Below, in pieces: positions 1 through 5,389 of a stretch of 7,097 nucleotides of DNA. The notes beneath the pieces were generated by a model, which made no database searches, was not told the origin of the DNA, and saw only the letters and a program-made list of their open reading frames with translations. Source of the DNA: an uncultured Eubacteriales bacterium (lineage in GTDB: Bacteria; Bacillota_A; Clostridia; Christensenellales; Aristaeellaceae); NCBI GenBank assembly GCA_900313545.1, contig OMRS01000108.1, positions 1 to 7,097 of the forward strand, written 5' to 3'. Position 1 is the stretch's first letter. Each line of letters opens with the position of its first letter. The position numbers and the translations under genes are program-made.

Positions 1-74
1 AAACCCGGAATCCTCTGCCCGCGTGCCATCCGGCGGTGACGCTGCCTGACCGGAACCGGTTCCCCGGAAAAAGG

Positions 75-101
75 AAAGCGGGGCCTCATGCCCCGCTTTT
101 T
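75..101. terminator. Rho-independent terminator of the deaminase gene
   Basis: A perfect 10-bp stem (75-84 pairing with 90-99) closes a 5-base CTCAT loop and begins within 4 bases of the deaminase stop codon. Read on the minus strand it is followed by CC and then a run of five T; read on the plus strand it ends in TTTTT. It could therefore stop transcription from both sides. The gene entering from the left, if any, is outside the window. Confidence 0.9.
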
Positions 102-102
102 G

Positions 103-666
103 TCAGTAGGAGGTGTGTTCCATTTCCTTGTACAGCCGGAACAGCTGCAGGCAGGCGTCGCGGTCCAGACAGGTCATATACCTGGACCGCTGCCCCCTGC
201 CGCCGTCCATCTGATCAAAAACCTCGTCCCTGAAGCCGATATCCGCGTTGTCCGCAATCGTGCAGCCATAGAAGACGGTATCGATGTTTGCCCAGAGGAT
301 CGCGTAAAAGCACATGGGACAGGGCTCCCCCGTCGTGTACAGGACGCATCCGGACAGGTCAAAGGTGCCCATCTGCTTTTCCGCGTTTCGGATCGCTTCC
401 ATCTCTCCGTGCGCGGTGGAGTCGTTGCGGCCCACGACCATGTTGTGCCCCCGGCCAACGATTTCCCCGTCTTTGACAATCACGCAGCCAAACGGTCCGC
501 CGTGCCCCTTGCGGATTCCGTCCAGGGCTTCGCTGATAGCCTCGGCCATAAAGGGATCGCCGGCCCTGATGGCCGCTTCTGTCTGGTCTGCCCACGCGCA
601 GCCGGTCAGCATGACCAGGACCAGCATGCACGGGATCAGACGGAACAACTGCCCTGATGTGATCAT
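103..666 (-). CDS. Lipoprotein-type nucleoside/nucleobase deaminase (guanine deaminase-like)
   Basis: This 187-residue protein belongs to the zinc-dependent cytidine/deoxycytidylate deaminase superfamily and most resembles bacterial guanine deaminase (guanine to xanthine plus ammonia). The zinc and catalytic signature is complete: H86-G-E88, then P115-C116-P-M-C119, where His and the two Cys bind zinc and Glu shuttles protons. The core begins near residue 37 and contains GGPFG (56-60). The C-terminal Tyr187 fits the GuaD type, in which a terminal Tyr helps close the active site. Residues 1-23 form a signal peptide with a lipobox L20-T-G-C23, so the mature enzyme is predicted to be an exported, lipid-anchored protein, unlike the cytoplasmic family norm. 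The start is secure: AAGGAGG lies 10 bases upstream (677-683), and an internal Met40 start would cut into the first core helix. The usual HAE is HGE here. Substrate (guanine, cytosine or another aminated base) is not settled by sequence. Confidence 0.9.
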   Translation of the reverse strand: MITSGQLFRLIPCMLVLVMLTGCAWADQTEAAIRAGDPFMAEAISEALDGIRKGHGGPFGCVIVKDGEIVGRGHNMVVGRNDSTAHGEMEAIRNAEKQMGTFDLSGCVLYTTGEPCPMCFYAILWANIDTVFYGCTIADNADIGFRDEVFDQMDGGRGQRSRYMTCLDRDACLQLFRLYKEMEHTSY

Positions 667-676
667 AACGGATCAG

Positions 677-683
677 CCTCCTT
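677..683 (-). promoter_or_regulatory. Strong ribosome binding site of the deaminase
   Basis: AAGGAGG on the minus strand sits 10 bases before the ATG at 664-666. It matters because it fixes the start that includes the lipoprotein signal peptide. Confidence 0.85.
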
Positions 684-698
684 AAATCAAACTGGTGA

Positions 699-835
699 AC
701 TGCCTGCGGGACGGTTCCCCGGCAGCGCCCGATGGCGCATTCCTCCCGCCCTGCGGGCCGGCCGGGAGAACGAACCCGCCTCGCTGCGGCGAGATCCCCC
801 GCAAACGGAGCGGCCCGCAAGGCGCTTTCGGGTCC
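699..835 (-). other. Hairpin-rich leader region upstream of the deaminase
   Basis: No gene is seen between 667 and 945. The part between the candidate promoter and the deaminase is very GC-rich and holds successive stems: GCGCC/GGCGC at 725-738 with a CGAT loop, CTCCCG/CGGGAG at 743-768 enclosing GCCC/GGGC at 748-758, and CTCGC/GCGAG at 780-793. No known riboswitch class was recognised. It may be a structured 5' leader of about 168 bases or simply an intergenic repeat-like element. Confidence 0.4.
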
Positions 836-840
836 TTGTC

Positions 841-869
841 AGTATAACAGAATGTCTGTGCCTCCGGAA
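841..869 (-). promoter_or_regulatory. Candidate extended -10 promoter for the deaminase
   Basis: On the minus strand TGTTATACT (TATACT at 841-846) gives an extended -10 with five of six consensus bases. The -35 position 17 bases upstream (864-869) is only TTCCGG, a poor match. The predicted start near 834 gives a leader of about 168 bases before the deaminase ATG. Confidence 0.4.
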
Positions 870-945
870 CGCCCGCACAGGCGCAGATCAGGAAACAGCG
901 GCGGTTTTTCCGGCGGATACCGGCGGAAGCGTTCCGGCCGGCCGC

Positions 946-2133
946 TTAAAGGACGCTTTTGTGGGGTGCTTCTTTGATTCCGTGTTTTTCGGCATATCCC
1001 GTGAGGAACAGGGTCAGTGCGCCGTCGCCGGTGACGTTGCAGGCGGTGCCGAAGCTGTCCTGAAGGGCGAAAATCGCCAGCATCAGCGCGGTCCCGTCGC
1101 TGTCAAAGCCCAGCACGCCGGTGATCAGTCCAAGGGAAGCCATCACCGTGCCGCCCGGCACGCCGGGAGCGCCGATGGCAAAGACACCCAGGAGCAGGCA
1201 GAAGAGGATCATGCTGCCCGGCGAAGGAAGCTTCCCGTAAAGGACCTTGGAAATGGTCATCACGAAAAAGACCTCCGTCAGCACCGAGCCGCACAGGTGG
1301 ATATTGGCAAAAAGCGGGATGCCGAAGTCCACCAGGTCCTGCCGAAGATTTTTGCTCTTTCTGGCACACTCGAGCGCAACGCCCAGCGTGGCGGCGGAGG
1401 ACATCGTGCCCACGGCGGTCAGGTAAGCCGGACCGTAGTGGCTGATCACCTCGCGGCCGGAGCGGCCGGAGTAGAGGGAGGCGCTGCCGTAGAGCACGGC
1501 CAGCCAGATAAAGTGGCCGACGATGACGACGACAATCACGACCAGGAAGACCGGGAACTGGTGGGTAATGCTTCCCTCCCAGGCGAGGCCGCAGAAGGTC
1601 GTGGCAATAAAGAACGGGAGGATCGGAATAATCACCCTCTGGACGATTTCAAGCACGATGTTCTGAAACTCCTGCAGAAGGTTGAAGGTCACGCTGGAGT
1701 GCGTCCAGATGACAGCCATCCCCAGCAGCATGGAAAAGACCAGCGCGGACATCACGGGCATGATCTGGGGGATATCCAGCTGGAAGGCGACGGCGGGCAG
1801 CTCGCGCAGCCCCTCGGGATCGGTGATGATATTCAGGTGCGGGATGATGGCATTGCCGGCGCACATGGACATGAGCGCCGCGAGAACACTGGAGGCATAG
1901 GCCAGCGCGACTGCCACGGAGAGCATGCGCGTGGCCCCGCTGCCGAGCCTGGTGATGGAGGGGGCAATGAAGCCGATGATAATGAGGGGCACGCAGAACA
2001 TGATGATCTGTCCCATGATGTATTTGGCCGTAACGACAACAACCATCGCGCCGCCGGGCAGGACAAGGCCGGCAAGGATGCCGATGATGATCGCCAGCAG
2101 CAGACGGGCCGGAAGACTTTTCCAAAAATTCAT
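946..2133 (-). CDS. Dicarboxylate/amino acid:cation symporter family transporter, likely for a neutral amino acid
   Basis: The 395-residue membrane protein has the glutamate-transporter (GltPh/GltP/SstT) fold: about eight membrane helices plus two re-entrant hairpins. Visible signatures are the serine-rich HP1 tip TMSSAATL (243-250), the glycine/proline HP2 tip GAPGVPGG (321-328), and TM8 D359-SFGT363-AC-N366-VTG-D370, which matches D394, T398, N401 and D405 of GltPh. Two differences stand out. The GltPh Arg397 and Asp390 positions are Gly362 and Phe355; Arg397 grips the side-chain carboxylate of Asp/Glu, so loss of both points to a neutral substrate, as in ASCT and SstT transporters. The sodium-site NMDGT motif of TM7 is replaced by NIHLCGS (277-283). 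The gene starts 67 bases after the cysteine desulfidase with no terminator between, so serine, threonine or cysteine uptake is inferred. GAAAGGA (2142-2148) is the ribosome binding site. Confidence 0.88.
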   Translation of the reverse strand: MNFWKSLPARLLLAIIIGILAGLVLPGGAMVVVVTAKYIMGQIIMFCVPLIIIGFIAPSITRLGSGATRMLSVAVALAYASSVLAALMSMCAGNAIIPHLNIITDPEGLRELPAVAFQLDIPQIMPVMSALVFSMLLGMAVIWTHSSVTFNLLQEFQNIVLEIVQRVIIPILPFFIATTFCGLAWEGSITHQFPVFLVVIVVVIVGHFIWLAVLYGSASLYSGRSGREVISHYGPAYLTAVGTMSSAATLGVALECARKSKNLRQDLVDFGIPLFANIHLCGSVLTEVFFVMTISKVLYGKLPSPGSMILFCLLLGVFAIGAPGVPGGTVMASLGLITGVLGFDSDGTALMLAIFALQDSFGTACNVTGDGALTLFLTGYAEKHGIKEAPHKSVL

Positions 2134-2200
2134 GGCATTGATCCTTTCATTTTACCTCACGGGGCCGGGTGCGGGAAGCGGTCCTGACAGCCCGACCGGT

Positions 2201-3475
2201 TCATTCTGTCATCATGCGGATGATTTCCTGATCTGTTTCGCGCATGCCCATGCGCCCGAGACGGCCGAAGTTGGCGATGGATTTCTCCACGCCCTTGACC
2301 ACGAGACCGTCCCCGCCGTAAAACTGCTGGCCGTTTTTAAACATGTCATAGCCGAAGATGCCGGTCTCTACAGCGGTGGCGATTTTTGCGGCACAGGAGG
2401 ATTTGGCCCCGTCACATACAATCCCGGAGGTGATGGCGAGGCAGTTGACGATGGTGTGGGCAATCACGCGCTCATTTCCCCCGTGCAGGAACGCGATGCC
2501 GGCCCCCGCCCCCGCCCCGGCGCTGACCGCGCCGCAGTAGGCCGACAGCCTGCCGATGCTCGACTTGCAGTGAATGGTGACGAGATTGGAGATGAGCAGC
2601 GCCCGGCAGAGCTTCTCCGCATCCGCATTCAGTCCCCGGGCATAGACGATGACGGGCACGGACGCGGTGAGACCCTGGTTCCCGCTGCCTGAGCAGATGA
2701 CCACCGGCATTTCCGAGCCGTTCATCCGGGCATCGGATCCGGCGGCGGCATAGGCCTTGGCGCGGGTGCGCAGATTGTCCCCTGTGGAGAGCAGCACCTT
2801 TCCGATGTTGGCCCCGTATGCGTGGCGCATTCCTTCCTCCGCAATGGCGGTGTTCAGCCTGATCTGCCGCTCGAGGATGCCGCGCACATCCTCCAGATCG
2901 CAGGTGCAGGCGAAGTCATAGATTCTCTCGACCGTCAGAAGCGAATAGTCCGGCACGTCGTCGTCCTCTGCCGGGGCATCCGCGTCCGCTTCATACAAAA
3001 CCGTGCCGTCGCGCTCAATGCGGATGATGCGGGTATGCTCGTTGGCGATGCGCGCCTTTGCGCAGGAGCTGCCTTTGTACACCGTGACGATCATATCCAG
3101 AAGGTGCCCGGATTCCAGGGACCTGACCTCGATGGGCGTATGTTCCAGATAGGGCCCCAGGGCATCGATGGTCTCCGCCGTCACGTTTGAAATGACCTCC
3201 AGCTCCGCCGTTTCATCGCCGCCGAGCACGCCGATGGCGGCAGCCGCGGCGATCCCCCTTCTGCCGCCGGTGTGGGGGACCACGACGCTCTTGACGTTTT
3301 TGATGATGTTGCCGCTTGCCTCCACCGTGATTCTGTCCGGCACCGCGCCGAGCGCGGAGCGGGCCTTCGCCGCGCAGTAGGCCAGCGCGATCGGCTCCGT
3401 ACAGCCCATGGCGCAGACCAGTTCGCGCTGCAGAATCGCGACGCAGGTCTGATAGACCAAATCGTTCCGTTCCAT
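2201..3475 (-). CDS. cyuA: L-cysteine desulfidase (CyuA/CdsB, UPF0597 family)
   Basis: The 424-residue protein matches the UPF0597 family, which includes E. coli CyuA (YhaM) and the archaeal L-cysteine desulfidase. Characterised members use an oxygen-labile [4Fe-4S] cluster to split L-cysteine into pyruvate, ammonia and sulfide; related iron-sulfur serine dehydratases share the fold. Visible signatures are GCTEP with C25 near the N-terminus, SDARM (247-251), SGSGNQG (262-268), C314 in SAYCG and C354 in IVCDGA. As I recall, the Methanocaldococcus enzyme's cluster cysteines are 25, 282 and 322; the same first position and the same 40-residue spacing of the last two are seen here. The longer frame upstream (to 3556) is rejected: it would start at or before the predicted transcription start near 3552, whereas the chosen ATG has GAGAGAGG just upstream. 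First gene of an operon with the transporter. Serine/threonine dehydratase activity remains an alternative. Confidence 0.9.
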   Translation of the reverse strand: MERNDLVYQTCVAILQRELVCAMGCTEPIALAYCAAKARSALGAVPDRITVEASGNIIKNVKSVVVPHTGGRRGIAAAAAIGVLGGDETAELEVISNVTAETIDALGPYLEHTPIEVRSLESGHLLDMIVTVYKGSSCAKARIANEHTRIIRIERDGTVLYEADADAPAEDDDVPDYSLLTVERIYDFACTCDLEDVRGILERQIRLNTAIAEEGMRHAYGANIGKVLLSTGDNLRTRAKAYAAAGSDARMNGSEMPVVICSGSGNQGLTASVPVIVYARGLNADAEKLCRALLISNLVTIHCKSSIGRLSAYCGAVSAGAGAGAGIAFLHGGNERVIAHTIVNCLAITSGIVCDGAKSSCAAKIATAVETGIFGYDMFKNGQQFYGGDGLVVKGVEKSIANFGRLGRMGMRETDQEIIRMMTE

Positions 3476-3512
3476 CGTACACCTCTCTCCTTCCTTTCCT
3501 TCTGCCACGGAT

Positions 3513-3530
3513 TCAGCATGAAGGGAACAT
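3513..3530 (-). promoter_or_regulatory. Candidate leader peptide (MFPSC) upstream of cyuA
   Basis: A five-codon frame, ATG TTC CCT TCA TGC TGA, lies inside the predicted cyuA leader. It is preceded by GGAAAGGAG (3541-3549), with 10 bases between that site and its ATG. Its last sense codon is Cys (TGC). Its CCTTC (3520-3524) could pair with GAAGG (3489-3493 or 3498-3502) near the cyuA ribosome binding site, so translation of the peptide could affect access to it. Such a short frame may also be chance. Confidence 0.3.
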
Positions 3531-3558
3531 GGTCGTGACGCTCCTTTCCGATGCATAG

Positions 3559-3587
3559 ATTATGACATAAAATTGATAAAAGCGCAA
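3559..3587 (-). promoter_or_regulatory. Promoter of the cyuA-transporter operon
   Basis: On the minus strand an extended -10, TGTCATAAT (CATAAT at 3559-3564), lies 17 bases from TTGCGC (3582-3587), in the only AT-rich island of this intergenic region. The predicted start is near 3552, about 77 bases before the cyuA ATG. A small dyad, ATTG (3572-3575) with CAAT (3585-3588), overlaps the -35 and could be a regulator site, but it is short. Confidence 0.65.
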
Positions 3588-3595
3588 TAACAAAC

Positions 3596-3800
3596 TGCGG
3601 GAATCAGGCCGCAAAAAAGAGAAACGCGCTTCCCCGGCAGGTGAGGGCACCCCGCATTTGAGGCCGTGCGGGGCCCCGTGAATGCGCGCGGCAGCCGGGG
3701 CACTGCGGTTCACGGAGCCGTGTTCCCCTTCTGCCGCCCCCCCCGGACCGCTGCGGCGCAGCGGTGAAGGGAAGTTCCCGGAAACCGGTCCGAAGGGAGA
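3596..3800. other. Hairpin-rich divergent intergenic region, no gene
   Basis: Between the two divergent promoters no coding frame looks real. Successive inverted repeats are present: CCCCGCA/TGCGGGG (3650-3656 with 3667-3673), CCGTGAA/TTCACGG (3676-3682 with 3709-3715) enclosing GCAG/CTGC, and a 7-bp CCGCTGC/GCAGCGG stem with a 3-base loop (3748-3764). A run of eight C follows CTGCCG (3737-3744). The role is unknown; dispersed intergenic repeat or protein-bound region are both possible. Confidence 0.5.
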
Positions 3801-3807
3801 GGAAATA

Positions 3808-3816
3808 TGGTAAAAT
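3808..3816 (+). promoter_or_regulatory. Candidate extended -10 promoter of the secreted protein/HAD operon
   Basis: TGGTAAAAT ends at 3816 and gives an extended -10 (TAAAAT). No acceptable -35 is seen at 16 to 18 bases upstream. The predicted start near 3823 leaves a leader of about 66 bases. Confidence 0.45.
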
Positions 3817-3820
3817 GACC

Positions 3821-3858
3821 CGGGATTTGCCACATCCGCCTCCGGGGCGGGGATCCCG
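3821..3858 (+). other. Stem-loop in the leader of the secreted protein gene
   Basis: CGGGAT (3821-3826) can pair with ATCCCG (3853-3858), enclosing CCGCC/GGCGG (3836-3840 with 3846-3850). It lies between the candidate promoter and the ribosome binding site AAGGAAGG (3871-3878) and does not cover the latter. The outer stem may begin at or just before the transcription start. Confidence 0.35.
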
Positions 3859-3888
3859 CTCACATCAAGAAAGGAAGGCGAACGACAA

Positions 3889-4386
3889 ATGAAGAAGATG
3901 CTGGCCGGGGCGCTGGCCCTGATGCTCCTGACCCTCGCCTGCACGGGCGCGCTGGCCCTGGTGCGCCATGACTGCAGGGAGAAAAACTGCGTGTGCTTTA
4001 TCCAGAGGGGGGACATGGGCCCCGGGGTCGCCGCCATTGCCCGGCGGCTCAGGGCCATGGGCTACCTCAAAACGGACAAGACAGTGAGCACCTTTACAAA
4101 GGAACTGGACGAGGCGGTGCGCGCCTTTCAGAAGGACCACCGGATGAAGGCGGACGGCCTGATGACGGACAACACGCTGACCTGGCTGCTCTACGGGCTG
4201 GGCGCAAACGACATGGACCGGGAGTATCCCCTCTCCGACGGCAGGCAGGTCTGGGTGCCCACCGACGGAGGGACCCGTTTCCACACAAGGCCTGACTGCT
4301 CCGGCATGTCCTATGCGCGCAAGCTCAGCCTGCGCAACGCGCTTGCCCTGGGCTTTGAGCCCTGCAGCAGGTGCCGGGAGAAGTGA
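3889..4386 (+). CDS. Secreted peptidoglycan-binding-domain protein with Ada-like metal-binding tail
   Basis: This 165-residue protein has three parts. Residues 1-23 are a signal peptide (KK, then a Leu/Ala core, with likely cleavage after ALA at 21-23); C18 lacks a good lipobox, so release or wall association is more likely than lipid anchoring. Residues about 41-102 resemble a PG_binding_1 helical domain: GDMGPGVAAIARRLRAMGY, then AVRAFQKDH and DGLMTDNTL, which is the usual pattern. Residues about 120-165 contain H132 in FHTRPDC137 and C159-SRC162, resembling the metal-binding module of Ada (FCRPSC ... GFRPCKRC) with the first Cys changed to His. Similar tails occur on other secreted Bacillota proteins. 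C29, C34 and C36 form an extra Cys cluster after the signal peptide. It is probably a cell-wall-associated protein; no enzyme domain is seen. The HAD gene follows 2 bases after the stop. Confidence 0.82.
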   Translation: MKKMLAGALALMLLTLACTGALALVRHDCREKNCVCFIQRGDMGPGVAAIARRLRAMGYLKTDKTVSTFTKELDEAVRAFQKDHRMKADGLMTDNTLTWLLYGLGANDMDREYPLSDGRQVWVPTDGGTRFHTRPDCSGMSYARKLSLRNALALGFEPCSRCREK

Positions 4387-4388
4387 GC

Positions 4389-5213
4389 ATGGGGAAGATT
4401 CTCTTTTTTGATCTGGACGGCACCCTCTGGGCCCGGGGAGAGCTGATTCCGGACAGCGCGGCGCAGGCGCTGGTCAGGGCCCGCAGCCGGGGGCACCGTG
4501 TCGTGATCAACAGCGGCCGCAGCCGGGGCTTCATCCACAACCCCCGCCTGTTTGACCTGGGCATCGACGCGGTGGTCAGCGGGTGCGGGACCATGATCGA
4601 GGTCCCTGCACCGGGGCAGGAGCGCTGCAGCCGGGACGCCCGGGAAAACCGGATGCTCTGTTATTTCCCCATGGGCCGGGAGCTGACCCGGGAATGCTGC
4701 GAGGTGACGAGGAAGCACCGCATGAAAACCATCTTCGAGGGCCCGCGCTACCTGTACTGCAATCCCGAGGAATTCAGGGACCAGGAGTACATCCGGCGGG
4801 TGCAGGCCTCCATGCGGGAGGGCATGCTCCGTATCCCGGAGGACGGGGGAGACATGGAGATCGTCAAGCTGTCCTGTGATCTGGAGGACGCAGTGGACAG
4901 GGAGGCGGCGCTTTCCTGGTTTGACAGGCACTTCACCAGCCTGTTCCACAGCAAACGGGTCTGCGAATTCGTCCCCCGCGGATTCAGCAAGGGCAGCGGC
5001 GTGCAGGAGGTCGCCCGCTTTTTCGGGGCGGGCAGGGAGGACCTGATTGCCTTCGGGGACGGGGTCAACGACCTGGAGATGTTCAGGGAGGCCGGGACCG
5101 CGGTGGCCATGGGCGGCGCAAATCCCTCCGCCATCCGGGCGGCGGACCGGGTGACCTCGCCGCTGCAGGAGGCGGGGATCGCCAGGGCGCTTTCGGAGCT
5201 GGGGCTCATCTGA
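4389..5213 (+). CDS. Cof-type HAD-IIB phosphatase
   Basis: The 274-residue protein is a haloacid dehalogenase superfamily phosphatase of the Cof/YidA type (class IIB, with a C2 cap), a cytoplasmic magnesium-dependent enzyme that usually removes phosphate from sugar phosphates, FMN or pyridoxal phosphate. All four motifs are visible: D8-L-D10-GT (nucleophile and acid/base), INS42GRS (motif II), K201 in FSKGSG (motif III) and GDGVND 223-228 with D224 and D228 (motif IV). The cap lies between about residues 80 and 190. Length is normal for the family. ATG at 4389 is chosen because GGGAG (4376-4380) lies 8 bases upstream and motif I begins at once; a GTG at 4371 in the same frame, inside the previous gene, is a weaker alternative. 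It is translationally close to the secreted protein gene and ends at a strong terminator. The substrate cannot be read from the sequence. Confidence 0.92.
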   Translation: MGKILFFDLDGTLWARGELIPDSAAQALVRARSRGHRVVINSGRSRGFIHNPRLFDLGIDAVVSGCGTMIEVPAPGQERCSRDARENRMLCYFPMGRELTRECCEVTRKHRMKTIFEGPRYLYCNPEEFRDQEYIRRVQASMREGMLRIPEDGGDMEIVKLSCDLEDAVDREAALSWFDRHFTSLFHSKRVCEFVPRGFSKGSGVQEVARFFGAGREDLIAFGDGVNDLEMFREAGTAVAMGGANPSAIRAADRVTSPLQEAGIARALSELGLI

Positions 5214-5220
5214 GACGGAA

Positions 5221-5254
5221 AAAGGCTTGCGGACAGGTTCCGCAGGCTTTTTTT
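5221..5254 (+). terminator. Rho-independent terminator after the HAD gene
   Basis: A 9-bp stem with one G-U pair (5225-5233 with 5239-5247) and a 5-base loop is followed by seven T (5248-5254), 8 bases after the HAD stop codon. The flanking AAA/TTT extends the stem. A second small hairpin, GTCCC-TCC-GGGAC (5255-5267), follows directly. Confidence 0.93.
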
Positions 5255-5318
5255 GTCCCTCCGGGACCGGAAGGCCCCGGGTCCGGGGGCGGAAGAACAT
5301 AAGCTATGGTTTTTGGAA

Positions 5319-5347
5319 TTTACAAACCAGATGAAATGGTTTATAAT
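5319..5347 (+). promoter_or_regulatory. Near-consensus sigma-A promoter of the unrecognised gene
   Basis: TTTACA (5319-5324) and TATAAT (5342-5347) are separated by exactly 17 bases: five of six plus six of six consensus positions. This is the best promoter in the window. The predicted start near 5354 rules out a translation start at 5306. Confidence 0.88.
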
Positions 5348-5389
5348 GCCCCTGAACGTTGGCCGGGAGGACAGGGAAGGGGTGAAACC

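Noticed and set aside
52..63. 12-base palindrome GGAACCGGTTCC as an operator
   Set aside because: It lies just beyond the deaminase terminator with no promoter nearby; in GC-rich DNA a single short palindrome is weak evidence.
88..657. A 189-codon plus-strand frame opposite the deaminase
   Set aside because: It mirrors the deaminase, begins inside the terminator hairpin, and has no ribosome binding site or recognisable domain.
961..2187. A 408-codon plus-strand frame opposite the transporter
   Set aside because: Its product is rich in His, Asp, Gly and Gln with no domain, while the minus strand encodes a clear membrane transporter. It is a by-product of GC-rich codon use.
3476..3556. N-terminal extension of cyuA to an ATG at 3554-3556
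   Set aside because: The start would lie at or before the predicted transcription start, and the added residues are not like the family, whose GCTEP Cys falls near position 25 with the chosen start.
3596..3613. TGCGG/CCGCA hairpin followed on the minus strand by a T-rich stretch, as a terminator
   Set aside because: The stem is only 5 bp with an 8-base loop, no leftward gene precedes it, and the T-rich stretch belongs to the cyuA promoter region.
3889..3942. Lipobox around C18 of the secreted protein
   Set aside because: The residues before C18 are T-L-A, not the usual L-(A/S/T)-(G/A), and a good signal peptidase I site follows at ALA 21-23.
3513..4058. A 181-codon minus-strand frame across the divergent intergenic region
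   Set aside because: It overlaps the signal peptide of the secreted protein and crosses several hairpins and the cyuA promoter; the product is compositionally odd. Only its last five codons (MFPSC) are kept, as a possible leader peptide.
4311..5300. A 329-codon minus-strand frame opposite the HAD gene
   Set aside because: The plus strand has all four HAD motifs; the antisense product is Pro/Ala/Arg-rich with no recognisable family, and it runs through the terminator hairpin.
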